From Sambucus nigra (taxonomy: Eukaryota; Streptophyta; Magnoliopsida; Dipsacales; Adoxaceae), in assembly GCA_949130495.1 (NCBI GenBank), contig OX422223.1, positions 77,312,751-77,376,750 on the forward strand: a DNA stretch of 64,000 nucleotides. Reading direction: 5' to 3'. Positions 46,498 to 60,439 of this stretch are shown here, piece after piece (the first letter of the stretch is position 1; each line of letters starts with the position of its first letter). Both the position numbers and the translations under genes were made by a program. The notes under the pieces are model-generated. The model saw nothing but the letters and a program-made list of their open reading frames with translations, was not told the origin of the DNA and made no database searches.

Positions 46498-47618
46498 TTC
46501 TATAGTCCTTAGGATCTGTACATATTTTTACATTTTAGCATATAGTTCTTTGATGTAGAGCCCTATTATTAGGATATTGCATTCCTCTGCGTATTATGAC
46601 TTACGTGCTCCTGCGAGGAAAAATAAGTGATGTAATTCTTATAAGCATTCGGTCAAGCATCGTGCACTAAACATGAAGGATGACTAGCAAGGGCCGTTAG
46701 ATGGATAGCAGGAGGAGGACCCAACTGAAGACTTAGAAGATTTTGGAAATGGTGATTGAGATAGAACCCACCATAATTATTCATCGGGCTGAGAATGATA
46801 AAGAAGTCGCTCGGGAGCTGTAGTTTCCCAAGAACCACCATAAATGACATTTGTGTCGTTCCAAACTCACCCAACACTATCAGTGAGGGGCGAGGGAGTC
46901 GGAAGGACTCTTGTCAAGGAATAAATCCAAAGGCAATTATGTGGGGTGAAGTGTAGTAACACCCAGGACTTGAAAATTTGGGGAGAATTTTTTTCTCATT
47001 GGAAGTGATGAGAGTTAGACATCACATATAAAGAAGCATGTGTGAAGATAAATCAAGACATTATATTATGGTTCGATTATGAAATCTTCCATTTGATTTT
47101 TAACCAAGATATGAAAAGAATTTTGAAATTAACTCATATAAGCAAGAAAGAAAGCTTAATGCCACAGAGCAGTCAAATTGCTTAACGAACTCCTTACCCA
47201 ACGACTAAGAGATGCATCGAAGATAAGAAGAGTTAATAGGTGTGAAAGGAATCATGAGTTAAATACTCAAGTATAGATGGAAAATCTGATGAAGACGACT
47301 AGAGTAGATGTCGCCAAGAAGTTTGCTAACACCTCCAGAAGAAGGGAAGCAGTTAGGGTTGGGAAATCTAGCCGAAGGGCAAAATTTAATTCAACGGTAT
47401 TAGTGGGACATCACCGGAAGGTATACCCAGTAGGAGACCTATTAAAAATGATATGATTAAATCCCTAGTAAGTAGTGATGAATCCAGCCAAGACCAGCAA
47501 GGTCGACCATGTGTTCTATGGGACCAGTAAAGCCAAAGGAACAACTAAAATAGAAATTGGGAGCTAAGACTTCTAAGTTCGAGATAAGGACATTCCAAAA
47601 TGCTCAGTGGAACCAGAT
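46498..47618 (+). pseudogene. Decayed interior (gag-like region) of the family A element
   Basis: By position after the primer site this should be leader and gag. Short Glu/Asp-rich plus-strand pieces occur (for example DPTEDLEDFGNGD near 46,720), but stops are dense and I cannot assign a domain. It is interrupted at 47,619-47,623 (ACGGG) by the LARD-like element and continues for at least 75 bp at 57,990-58,065. Confidence 0.4.
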
Positions 47619-47623
47619 ACGGG

Positions 47624-50603
47624 TGTGACACCCCGCCTAATTAAATACCGGGCGATCAGTCCTTTATTAAATTAAATCAAGGCGAATAGTTGGTTCATTC
47701 TTAGCATCACTATCGTAAAATAAATTTTTCCAATTTAACACCCTAAAATAATTAAGCTAAGTGTCAAAACCATATTTAAACATTACTTTCCAAATTTTAT
47801 TTAAAGAAAAATTATTTATTTATTTATTAACAACATTTCAATAAATAAGAATCACACCACGATAAACCTGGAACATAATCCAATTAATTTAAAACATTCA
47901 TCAATCGAATGTCAACATGCGAAATCTAAAGTAATACATCCACTGAATAAACCCCATACTAACAGTACTGGTAATAACTGAAATACAAATGTCCAATAAC
48001 AATGAAATAATGGAAAGGGCTACACATGCCCATCTAAATGGAAATACTAATAGTGGATCTGAATGAACGAAGTCGTCTAATCAAGAGACCTGCAACTCCC
48101 ACTTAAGCTGCAGCGTGTTCCTTCCAAGAGATCCTAAGCAAGACGCCCCTGTGGCTGGGCACCTGTAATACATACATATATATACAAGAGAGAGAGAGAA
48201 AAGAAACGGGTCAGAGCCCGATAGTGTGTATGATTTAAAATTTGTTTAGCAAGTATTTAAATTGATACAGGCCAATGCAACAACATATTAGTGCGACACT
48301 CTCTTGAGAAATTCTCACATCTCTTCTAATGTGCACACCTATCGCACTAACCTTCCCAACGGTTTACCTTATCATTTATCACACTAATCTTCCCAATGAT
48401 TTAGCTTATCTTAGATCGCTCATAAGATTCAAAATTTAACGATTCAATTGTTTGAAAATACTATTTCAATTAGTAACCAAAGTTCTCATTTTAACTTTAT
48501 TAATCAATAAAGTTTTCCCAATGTCATATTATACTTTTCAAACAAGTATTTACAATTTGAGTCATCAACAATGTCCTACTTACCAAATCACAGTAGGCAG
48601 TTCCAAATCTCATAATTTCATATATATATTAACTACTCGTACAATATATATATTTTAACAGCACCCCAAATAAAACTATGGTGCGGGCATACTCTTCTAT
48701 CCAATCCCCGTAACGCTCACACTAAGGGAAATATAAGTTCGGAATCACTCTCGAACTGTATCAACATATGCAAAACAACAATGAGTCGAAGCGTAGATTT
48801 CAAGTCTCTAAGAGGTCAGTACATACCCTCACGTCTCTTAGGACCGTCTGAACTATCGATTCGATAGCCTGTACCAAGGATATCTATCTCCTAGGGTACG
48901 AATCAATATCCCCCATAAGGCAACACAGGATAAGATTGTCCCAGCGCGGTAACCTCAGGGATAGTAAGTAGCGCGGGTACATTTTTCACATGTATATAAT
49001 ATATGCATACACAATCATATAAATATACCACTTTTATCATATTAATATAGGTTCCTCTCATTACCCATAATTGCAACATTTATCCTTAATTTTCACATTA
49101 AGTATTTCTTATAAGGGTTCTTCACTAACCTTAACTCGAAGGGTTTCACCAACTCATTACGTGACACGCGTGTACTCTATCCTCCCAAGTATAAAATGCA
49201 GTAGGAATTCACCTATTTTCCGTCGTAATCGTTTTTACGTAATTTCTCCCTATAACGCAAGGTTTCATCGTTCCTTATGTAAATATCCCAAAATACAATC
49301 CTCGTCATATATTAAAGATCCCAACATTTATTCATATACCCTACTGGTCCTTTTTATCTCCCCAAACATATTTATAAGGGTGTCCATAATATTCCACATA
49401 AAAGTGGCTTTCAACTAATATAAGAAGGGAAAATTTAAGCTTGCCAGGAGGGGTCGATCGTTCGAATCCCTAAGCTCGATCGATCGATCAAACAGGTCTG
49501 CGAAAACTGCAGAATTGCTGTTACGGGTTTCCTCTACTAACATCAACAAATTCCATATTTTATAATCCCAATCGTCCCATATTTGATACTACTAACCCTA
49601 TATCATCATAATAGGTATTTTCAACTTAAAGCATGTGGATTTCTGTTAACTGCCCAAGATCTATACAATTATCAAGAACCCTAGAAATTTCTTAAACAGG
49701 TTTCTAACAAATTTTCTCCAGAAATTCCTTCTTATAATCATCAAAATTTCGTGGTTAAATTCCTCTACATGGCACGGGTTTACAGAATTATCAATTAGAC
49801 CAATACTACATGGATTTTCCTATCATAAATCGGGTTTTCTTCCATTAAAACTCATCATAATTACTCCTAAACTAATACGAAAGATGCATCAAAGAAATAA
49901 GCAATATAAACACTTGCCTGAGATTTTTGGTATTCTGATTTACGGCTGATTTTGGTGTTGTTACGTTCCTCGTCTCGCGATCTACGCGTTGGTGGTGGCG
50001 GCGGCGGCGCAAACCGTTGAGTTTTGGGCCTTGAAATTTCTTGAGAGCTATTTCCTCTCTTATCCAATGTCCGTTCTAGGTTTTGGGAATTCTAACCCTA
50101 GGTGACAACCTCCATATCAGATATAGCCCCTCTAATTTTCGTGGGTTTAATTACCCATAAATGTAAAATGACCAAAATGCCCTCCCGGGTTACTAATTAG
50201 GCCTAAAAACGCCCCGAGACCCAAACTAAACCCCCAGGTACACTTTTCTGACTATCTCGACCCTTCCGGACGCGTTGGCGCACTCAAAACGACCATGCGA
50301 ACAACTTATAAAATATTCACTTTTATTTATCAATAATTTGTCCCGACGCGACACGGGCGCGTCCCGACTCAAATTTCCAGAATTGCCATTTCTTTCACAC
50401 GTGAAAATTTATAAAAATAAATCTCATATATTACTATACTCATCCAGTAACATTCAACAACTAACAAATTTCCAATAATTACTAACTTTCGTCACGCTAG
50501 TAAATATTTAAAGCAAAATTCCGGAGAAAAATTAAATTAATTTATCTAAATTAAATTTAATAAATCCCATAATTTACAAGCTATAAAAATACGGGGTATT
50601 ACA
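47624..50603 (-). repeat. LARD-like 3' LTR
   Basis: 2,980 bp. It includes the GGTCGAGATAGTCAG block (inverse of 50,246-50,285), a GGCGGCGGCGGCGC run (about 49,995), and a short TCGATCG palindrome stretch at 49,462-49,492. A segment near 49,640 is about 15 bp shorter than in the 5' LTR. Confidence 0.93.
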
Positions 50604-50618
50604 TACTTCCCCCCTAAT
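50604..50618 (-). promoter_or_regulatory. LARD-like polypurine tract
   Basis: In element orientation, TATTAGGGGGGAAGTA directly precedes the 3' LTR start TGTAATACC. Confidence 0.85.
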
Positions 50619-53600
50619 AACTGAATTTCGTCCCGAAATTCGAAAAATAAGGCCTATCAGGTAGCACAATTCTGGATATCCTTTTCCGTACACAAAATAA
50701 CTACACATTACGGCGCTCAATCACTATAGCCCTTTCTTCATAGTAACATTGTTTTGCATTCTCTTTGGAGACATTTCACATTGTGCTCCCAACCGACAAC
50801 ATTCGCATAGGTCACGCTTATACGTTATACATTTCATTATCTCACTATCATTAGGAGTCCGCACCTCACTACATGACAAATACTCGAATTTATTCATATA
50901 CAAAAATCCCATTCTGAGAAATTATTACGAACATTTGATCACTCTTGCTCGCCTAAAATAGTCGTGGAATTCTACCACATTTATCGGATGTTCTCTCGAT
51001 CGATCTAAAAATTCTGATTTTCTACTCTCCTCTAAATATTCGGAATGAGAATAGTCGAGGTTTTTTCATAACAAAACCTTAATAAGCACCTCGTACGCGA
51101 CAAACAGGTACGAGCGCTTCTACAGAGCATGCTTGAAATCATCTTACCAAGATTCCAAAATTTCCTTCACGTGGCTCCACTAATCTTTAATCACCACGCG
51201 CTTATTCCTTGGATAAGGGTGATACATATTACTTGAAACGAAATCTTATCTCCGATGGTTCCTGAAATCCCATTTCAAAGGTGGGATTAACCAATCTCAT
51301 ACTGATTTAGGAATTTATACTCGTTGGACCATGCACTGACGCGATCCTTCCTTTCAAAGGAAGTCTGGGGCATACTAGTTAATATTGTAAGCCAGCCCAA
51401 AGGAATATCAATCACTTCCTTCTCGGTGACTTAATTCACATGTTTGAGATAAACCCTTGATCATGTTTTGAGGATGTCAACTCATCCAAGAACTTTACCA
51501 TCTTCACCGACCTCTTCCAAGTTCAGGAATTTTCGATAAACACAAAATTCTTCGGTTGATTCTCCTCTTTGAACCAAACCTTACATATGGGCGGTGCATG
51601 TAGAGACTATCACTACGTCCCGCTAAACATCAATTTTCCCTTGAAATGTCTCACGTTAAGTGACACGTAATACTCCCCTTCCTTCCTTGTAGTATGCCGA
51701 GAGTTTCGACCCGTGCTCTTCTCTCCACGAAGCACACTTCTGGATCTCTTATACCATACTAACATCATCACCCTTTGTATGTGCAAGTCGTTCTCACACT
51801 TGACTACTAACAACTCTGCTCTGAGTGTTCCTCATAATAATTTATATCTATTCCATTCAAGGAATACCCCTTCTTAAATGGCTTCCCACGTTTTCAATCA
51901 AGTTAGGGCGTGCTATTCTAATTGCACACTTATGTATGGATCATCGCCCCTCACGTGACGTTTAATCCACTCTATCACTTCCACTTCGTTATACTAGTCC
52001 CACAAACATATATTTCACACGTCTATTACCACGTCCCTTCGACTCGGACTATTTTAACTGTAGTTAACCAAGATGCCCACATTTTTGCAACCCTCCGACC
52101 TCCCTGGGAGAGCGAACGACGTGCTAATCATCTGTAGGACTATCTAAATTCAACGAAATAGAAGGAATAGGGCATTCAAATTCCATGACAATAAAAGAGG
52201 AATAATAATTCTCAACCTTCCTCAGATAAGTACAACAATTTTCTCAAATAGGTACAACAACCAAAATAAATCACTAACGCTCTATTCATCAAAATAATTA
52301 CAGGTCATCTCTTTTGTATAATATAAAATTCTTTCCAGATAATCCATGCTAAAAATCATTCCAACTCTTTATTCACCTTGTGTTCTGTACGCGATTATGA
52401 CATTTGGGTACTCTCAATCACCCTAGAAATCAAAATTCTTAAATTCTCCTTATCATCGTTCCACCCTTCAACTCATGGGGATAACTTCCAATGCTTTCTT
52501 ACCACAAGATCCGACTTTCAATAGCTTTAAGACAAAATTCAACTTCCAACTTACATACATAATTACTTGATCCCATTTGACCAGGGTACCGAACTCATGG
52601 AATAGTGACCAAACGTCTCCCTATTTCCAACCGTATGCTATGTTTCATGCGTGGGATGTCTCGTAAAGAGAAATCCAAACAAGGAACCCCCTCGATACAC
52701 TAATACCTAGCATTGTCGGTTATCGAAATCCGTTAGGTCCTCCGTCCATAGGATATACCCCTTTATTCCGTCCCTTGACAGAAAAGTTACAATTTCTCCC
52801 GTAATTATGCTTAACAAAGAACGTTTCACTAATTGTACTATTGTTCAGTATAGGTTGGTGGTAATAGCATTCCATAAACCTCGAATACATACAATCGGAA
52901 TTCTCGAAATTCCTTTCCCTAATAATAGGGGTATAAACATTAACTCCCACATCTATAAAGGATAAATATAACGACGCACTCTTCCCATCACTAAGTCCGG
53001 AGTGCTAAACATAATACTGAGTCAAATCTTTTTCGCCCAACGGTAAATCCCGATACATACGGAATTATACTGACAAAGTATAAACATACTTTGGCATCGA
53101 ATATCTCGAGCCCACTATCTCTTCCGAAGTCTCTAGTATAGATAATATAAGTGCGAGTCCAACCTTCTTACAGGTAAATCCTTGCCAAAACAAAACGTAA
53201 AACATGTTTCACTAATGCAACCACTCCGATAGTCTTGCAATAAATGCCCACTATCGTATAACCATTTCTATAATGTTTTAACAAAGATAATATCATACTC
53301 GTGTATCGCATCACTACAACGAGTAGCCTCATTTAAGTGTAACACGCTGTTAATATACTCATTCATCCTCCGCGGATAGCACTAAAGAAAAATCCCGCTA
53401 CACTAGGGAAAAATATTCACATTTTAATAACGTTTATAATGATATGCATTAAGCTCGTCTCACATGCTAATCTAGCAAGGAACAAAATATAGTGACTCGC
53501 TCGTGTAACATAAACACGCCTCATCCTCTGAAGATACAACTTACACTTCTACCTTGTCAATCGTCTTGACTGCGCAAATGGTTTCCGGACGTAACACGTC

Positions 53601-54928
53601 TACTCAAACCAAAAAAAATTACTTTAATTGTTGCCTTTTACTAGGCACCGTATTCTTGTCCTTATACTCACTTTGGAAGATATTATCGCGAGCAATCTAA
53701 CTCCGCACAAAATACCTCAGTACGTAATCCACTTACCACTTGTCCTACTAACCAGGTTAGGATTCGTCCTCCTCTCGGACTTTAGTAAACTCGATTCCTG
53801 TTAACCATCCCGATTGTTCCTTTAACTTTTTAGGCCATAAAGATCATGTTACTATCTATAATAGTACTTACTGAATTCACCATCACTTGGTAAGAATTCC
53901 ATTATCCAAATCATTTAAATGGGTCCCCTGATGTATATCCACATCCCTTTTTTTTTTTGGGTGCTATATCACCACCGTTGTATTCAGTCTTATTCTCGAC
54001 TAAATTCTTCGATTCCTTTAACTTCCCCCACAAAGAAGCGTTATCATCTATTTTGACAAAATATGCCAATGTCAACCTCTGAACCGTTCGTCCATCAGAA
54101 TTACCTCTTTGAGTGTTATCAACTATTACTACGTGTCGATCTCCCACTCAAAGTTGTTTCCCCCACTTGTATCTACATCTTCCGATACAAAATTCGCTAA
54201 CGGTTAAGATTCATATTCATGAATGGACCCTTGACATGCCCTCTCTCGATGAGTCCAGGACCACATTTGCTTCAAATCCGGAACAGTTAAGGAAGGAACA
54301 TACGGTCAACACTGTACCTAAGGTTCTCCTATAGGCATAGCATTCCATTTACAAAATTGATGGTTGACTCCAACCATTATAACTTCGTCCCGAGAGTCAA
54401 GAAAATTTTTCTCTAAATTTTCACTTTCAGTTTGCCACACTTTATCCTATATTTACGCCTTTGGATAATTTACCTCCTTTGGTAAACACATACAAGTTTC
54501 GCGTTTCTAAAATTTCCCACTGACAGTCTCTACACGTTTTTTTAATACGTTGGGTAAGTTTACCCTCGCACCTCATTTGACTATAACAGCATTTGAAAAA
54601 TCATTGCTGCACCTTAGTCGCCTTTCTAGTCGTGGCTTCTCGTGCCATAATGGAGGTAACCTCAACTACGGTCATCATCCTCGGATATATTTTATCATCT
54701 CAACTGAACCCTGCCTCCTGATGTACGCTTAACGGTCCTCTTCTGACATCCGTCATCGCTTGGCACACGCACACATCCGAACGAAATTAGAATACACTAA
54801 TGTATACACATTATAGAAGGAGAACGAAATCTCGTCAAAGGAATCGACGATCCTAAACATAGGGCTCTATAACAACCAAAGCAACGCTGAAAGCATAATA
54901 AGCCGTACAGATCCTAAGGACACTAGAA

Positions 54929-54946
54929 CTTGATGCTCTGATAGCA
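54929..54946 (-). promoter_or_regulatory. LARD-like primer binding site (tRNA-Met type)
   Basis: In element orientation TGCTATCAGAGCATCAAG, two bases from the 5' LTR. It differs from the usual TGGTATCAGAGC at one base. Confidence 0.85.
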
Positions 54947-54948
54947 CC

Positions 54949-57900
54949 CGTGACACCCCGCCTAATTAAATACCGGGTGATCACTCCTTTATTAAATTAA
55001 ATCAAGGCGAACAGTTGGTTCATTCTTAGCATCACAATCGTAAAATAAATTTTTCCAATTTAACACCCTAAAATAATTAAGCTAAGTGTCAAAACCATAT
55101 TTAAACATTACTTTCCAAATTTTATTTAAAGAAAAATTATTTATTTATTTATTAACAACATTTCAATAAATAAGAATCACACCACGATAAACCTGGAACA
55201 TAATACAATTAATTTAAATCATTCGTCAATCGAACGTCAACATGCGAAATCTAAAGTAATACATCCACTGAATAAACCCCATAGTAACAGTACTAGAAAT
55301 AACTGAAATACAAATGTCCAATAACAATGAAATAATGGAAAAGGCTACACATGCCCATCTAAATGGAAATAATAAGAGTGGATCTGAATGAACGAAGTCG
55401 TCTAATCAAGAGCTCTGCAACACCCACTTAAGCTACAGTGCGTTCCTTCCAAGAGATCCTAAGCAAGATGCCCCTGTGGCTGGGCACCTGTAATACATAC
55501 ATATATATACAAGAGAGAGAGAGAGAGAAAAGAAACGGGTCAGAGCCCGATAGTGTGTATGATTTAAAATTTGTTTAGCAAGTATTTAAATTGATATAGG
55601 CCAATGCAACAACATATTAGTGCGACACTCTCTTGAGAAATTCTCACCTCTCTTCTAATGTGCACACATATCGCACTAACCTTCCCAGCGGTTTACCTTA
55701 TCATTTATCGCACTAATCTTCCCAATGATTTAGCTTAACTTAGATCGCTCGTAAGATTCAAAATTTAACGATTCAATTGCTTGAAAATACTATTTCAATT
55801 AGTAACCAAAGTTCTCATTTTAACTTTATTAATCAATAAAGTTTTCCCAGTGTCATATTATACTTTTCAAACAAGTATTTACAATTTGAGTCATCAATAA
55901 TCTCCTACTTACCAAATCACAGTAGGCAGTTCCAAATCTCATAATTCCATATATATATTAACTACTCGTATAATATATATATTTTAACAACACCCCAAAT
56001 AAAACTATGGTGCAGGCATACTCTGCTATCCAATCCCCGTAACGCTCACACTAAGGGAAATAAAAGTTCGGAATCACTCTCGGACTGTATCAACATATAC
56101 AAAACACCAATGAGGCGAAGCATAGATTCCAAGTCTCTAAGAGGTTAGTACATACCCTCACGTCTCTAAGGACCGTGTGAACTATCGATTTGATAGCATG
56201 TACCAAGGATATCTATCTCCTAGGGTACGAATCAATATCCCCCATAAGGCAACACAGGATAAGATCGTCCCAGCGGTGTAACCTCAGGGATAGTAAGTAG
56301 CGCGGGTACGTTTTTCACATGTATATAATATATGCATACACAATCATATAAATATACCACTTTTATCATATTAATATAGGTTCCTCTCATTACCCATAAT
56401 TACAACATTTATCCTTAATTTTCACATTAAGTATTTCTTATAAGGGTTCGTCACTAACCTTAACCCGAAGGGTTTCTCCAACTCATTACGTGACACTCAT
56501 GTACTCTATCCTCCCAAGAATAAAATTCAGTAGGAATTCACCTATTTTCCGTCGTAATCATTTTTACGTAATTTCTCCATATAACACAAGGTTTCATCGT
56601 TCCTTATGTAAATATCCCAAAATACAATCCTCGTCATATATTAAAGATCCCAATATTTATTCATATACCCTACTGGTCCTTTTTATCTGCCCAAACATAT
56701 TTATAAGGGTGTCCATAATATTCCTCATAAAAGTGGCTTTCAACTAATATAAGAAGGGGAAATTTAAGCTTGCCAGGAGGGGTCGATCGATCGAGGTCTG
56801 GGGCTCGATCGATCGAACCTTCGATCGATCGAAGCCCTAGGCTCGATCGATCGATCAAACAGGTCTGCGAAAACTGCAGAATTGCAGTTACGGGTTTCCT
56901 CTACTAACATCAACAAATTCCATATTTTCTAATCCCAATCGTCCCATATTTGATACTACTAACCCTATATCATCATAATAGGTATTTTCAACTTAAAGCA
57001 TGTTGATTTCTGTCATTTAATCATGGATTAACAACCCAAGATCTATACAATTATCAAGAACCCTAGAAATTTCTTAAACAGGTTTCTAACAAATTTTCTC
57101 CAGAAATTCCTTCTTATAATCATCAAAATTTCGTGGTTAAATTCCTCTACATGGCAAGGGTTTCCATAATTATCAATTAGACCAATACTACATGGATTTT
57201 CCTATCATAAATCGGGTTTTCTTCCATTAAAACTCATCCTAATTACTCCTAAACTAATACAAAAGATGCATCAACGAAATAAGCAAGATAAACACTTGCC
57301 TGAGATTTTTGGTATTCTGATTTATGGCTAATTTTGGTGTGGTTGCGTTCCTCGTCTCGCGATCTACGCGTTGGTGGTGGCGGCGGCGGCGCAAACCGTT
57401 GAGTTTTGGGCCTTGAAATTTCTTGAGAGCTCTCTCCTCTCTTCTCCAATGGTCGTTCTAGGTTTTGGGAATTATAACCCTAGGTGACAACCTCCATATC
57501 AGATATATCCCCTCTAATTTTCGTGGTTTTAATTACCCATAAATGTAAAATGACCAAAATGCCCTCCCGGGTTACTAATTAGGCCTAAAAATGCCCCGAG
57601 ACCCAAACTAAACCCCCGGGTACACTTTTCTGACTATCTCGACCCTTCCGGACGCGTTGGCGCACTCAAAACGACCATACGAACAACTTATAAAATATTC
57701 ACTTTTATTTATCAATAATTTATCCCGACGCGACACGGGCGCGTCCCGACTCAAATTTCCAAAATTGCCATTTCATTCACACGTGACAATTTATAAAAAT
57801 AAATCTCATATATTACTATACTCGTCCAGTAACATTCAACAAATAACAAATTTCCAATAATTACTAACTTTCGTCACGCTATTAATATTTAAAGCAACAT

Positions 57901-57984
57901 TCCGGATTAAAATTAAATTAATTTATCTCAATTAAATTTAATAAATCCCATAATTTACAAGCTATAAAAATACAGGGTATTACA
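54949..57984 (-). repeat. LARD-like 5' LTR
   Basis: 3,036 bp, collinear with the 3' LTR. The terminal TG/CA on the primer-site side has one changed base. It carries a longer TCGATCGA palindrome array (56,782-56,858) than its partner. Confidence 0.93.
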
Positions 57985-58065
57985 ACGGGGAGATGGCATG
58001 GGAAATTTCCCTATGTGTAGAGAGTGGGGGATACCCGTGTTGAATGTGTCCACGTTAAGAAGTGA

Positions 58066-60421
58066 TGTGCCACCCTGTGTTTTAATTAATTTGGAGTAAA
58101 ATAAAATCTTGGAATTCATGGCCTTTAAGAGTTTAACAGGGTTTTCAGCAAATTTTTCAATTGGGAATTAATTCGGGTCGTTTATAAAAAGGTTACAAGG
58201 TTTTTATTTAAACATATATCCAGAAGTTGTGTATTTGTTCAGCTAATGTATTTTTATCAAATAATTAAGTCGGATTTTAAAAGATTGCACTTTTGTAAAT
58301 GGGGGTCTTTCAAATGATAGTTGATGTCGTTCGAATGACGTCGCATGTCGTTCAAACGACAGTTGTTCTCGTTCGAACGACAGAGGCAGTGGCTTGGTTA
58401 GACTCCTAATTGCGTTTGAACTCTTAAACCCTTTATATACTAAACTGATACAAGGTTGGGACTTCAAAAATCACTTTTTCTCTCAAACTTTCTCCAGAAA
58501 GCTTTCCCAAAACATATTCCTCTCATCTTCAACCCCTAGCCCTACTTTTCACAAGTTTTGAAGATTCAATTGGTGTTTTCTGAAGAGGAGTTCAACCTTT
58601 TACTCATATTTTTATCCAACTAATTTCATGCATGAATACTCCATTCTTTTCCTTTAGTATTATGCGTTTTAAGTGTCGCCTAAACACTTAATTACATGAT
58701 TTCTTAAAAGAAAGTAGTGACTTAATTAGGAAAAGTGGACACTAAATATGGGACTATTTTTATTAAATCTTTTAATCTGAATAATATTCATAACCCATGG
58801 GTACATAGGATTGATGAGTGGATTTTGGATTTTATTGGTGCAGGTTGCATGTAGAAAAACCTTGGTTTTGAATTAAATGAATTTTGGAGACATATAACTC
58901 ATGTAAATTGTGTAAAGATAATGAAATTGGTAACATGATGTATTAATGATGGAATCTAGGTGTATTTCATTTAAAATAATTAAATGGGATTAATTGGGTA
59001 TTTTAACGATGTGATAATTAAATTAAGATTTAATTGAATTGGACTATTATGCGTCTCTTTATATGTTGATTTATTATGCATATTTGTGTGACTTGTTGGT
59101 ATTATTATTTTTCCTTGTAGAGATGGGTTGTTGGGTATTTTTTCTCTCCCTCTATTTTAGGATGCCCTTAGGTATGGGACTAGTGGGTAAGCCTTTAGAT
59201 GATTTATTCCTTCTATGTATGGGACTAGTGAGGATAGATTATCGCGTGTTTATCATTTTGGGGGTGGGCTGATTTTTGATACTTTATTGTCGTTATTCTA
59301 GCCTAGGCTTGATACTAGGTCGAGGTTTATGTTAGAAATTCATCCTATACATAGGGTAGGACGTATTTTTAACTTGGGAACCCTTGGGTATGGGTCTAAG
59401 GGGTATTTTGAGTATCTCACATCGATAACGGGGGGGGGGGGGGGGGGGGGTAATTTATAAGTTGTGAAATTGAGAAATGGGGAATTAATGCCTAAGATAA
59501 AACCGGGTATTAAAATTTATGGCAACATAATGTGTCGGGGCTGACATTTTAAACAGGTCATAGGACGATTTATGTCGTGTCGTGTATGGAACCTTGTCAT
59601 GTGTCAAGGCTGATAGTGTAAATGGGTCAGAGGACGATTGACAAGGGGAAGTGTGACACTTTGGTAGATTACCACCCGGGGCGGGAGGATCGTCATAATA
59701 AAAAGTGAGAACAATAATAAAATTTAGTTAATTTATTTAATTTATTTAAATTAACTTCGTGGGACATGGAATTCAAAATCATATTGGTATGCCTTTTTAA
59801 ATGGGGGTCTCTTCGGGTAGTTAGTGATATATATTCATCGCGTTTAACTATCTCATTTAATTTAATATACTTTATTGCGATATTTATTTCGTATAATGCT
59901 ACTATCTGGATTTAAGGATCCTATTTGAGCGGAGTAGTGTGTATTCATGCTCGGGGCTCTGACATCGTGCGTTGACTAACTTTTCAGGAATTAGTATTTT
60001 GAGAAGCTGCATAGAATAATTTGGATAATTACTTGGAGGTCCAGTTGGAGTTGCTCTACCTTATGCGTATTGATTTAGTTTAGTTTTCTATTCCTTAGCA
60101 CTTGTATTGAGACTCAGTTTATGGTTGTGAGTGAGCCATTCGGTTCCAACGTTGTATATGTTTCATTTAATTATTTTACTGGATTCAGTTGGAGATTATT
60201 CAGTTTCATATTATTAGAGATTGGATTTACTTTGAGTTTATCATGGATATTGATGTTTTATCGCTTAGTTGGACGGTATATCTTTTGGGATTGATTATCA
60301 TTTATCTTGTGGATTAATTTTACATGTCTCATATATGTCTTATGCTAAGAATGTCATTTATTTACTCACACCCGACATAGTTTTGGTGGCATCCGATGCC
60401 AGAATTATGTGGGGTGTGATA
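58066..60421 (+). repeat. 5' LTR of the short-interior element
   Basis: 2,356 bp. Three CGTTCGAA/CGTTCAAACG palindromes lie at about 58,325-58,382, upstream of a TATA-like CTTTATATACT (about 58,430). A run of about 22 G lies at 59,430-59,451. Confidence 0.85.
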
Positions 60422-60423
60422 GA

Positions 60424-60439
60424 TGGTATTAGAGCATGG
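60424..60439 (+). promoter_or_regulatory. Primer binding site of the short-interior element
   Basis: TGGTATTAGAGCATGG lies two bases after the LTR. It is one transition away from the tRNA-Met core TGGTATCAGAGC. Confidence 0.8.

Larger units (their letters stand above)
50604..54948 (-). other. Interior of the LARD-like element, non-coding
   Basis: Frames on both strands are short and unlike known domains. One weak resemblance exists on the minus strand near 51,600-51,530 (VRFGSKRRINRR), reminiscent of the 'RFG.KGKL.PR' motif in chromovirus integrase C-termini, but with stops around it. The length (4.3 kb) is close to that of a chromovirus gag-pol, so this may be a degenerate gag-pol that was already dead when the element last moved. 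Confidence 0.6.
47624..57984 (-). mobile_element. LARD-like non-autonomous LTR retrotransposon with ~3-kb LTRs
   Basis: LTRs at 47,624-50,603 (3') and 54,949-57,984 (5') flank 4,345 bp. The outer flanks are ACGGG (47,619-47,623 and 57,985-57,989), a perfect TSD. In element orientation the LTR is TGTAATACCCCGTA...GGGTGTCACA, with the primer site TGCTATCAGAGCATCAAG beside the 5' LTR and the tract TTAGGGGGGAAG beside the 3' LTR. Over a 275-base sample the LTRs differ at 8 sites (about 3%), so insertion is fairly recent. The interior has no frame longer than about 80 residues and no clear domain. The 3' edge (TTTCGGGACGAAATTC then the G-rich tract) resembles Tekay/Del-type chromoviruses, suggesting that lineage as helper. 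Confidence 0.88.

Noticed and set aside
49071..49418. 115-residue open frame on the plus strand in the LARD-like LTR
   Set aside because: Antisense to the element, no domain, and the matching LTR copy (56,490-56,747) has only a shorter version. Most likely a chance frame in AT-rich DNA.
59430..59452. Run of about 22 G as a possible regulatory quadruplex
   Set aside because: A single homopolymer run with no conserved partner in the truncated 3' LTR. Length is uncertain because such runs are prone to sequencing error.
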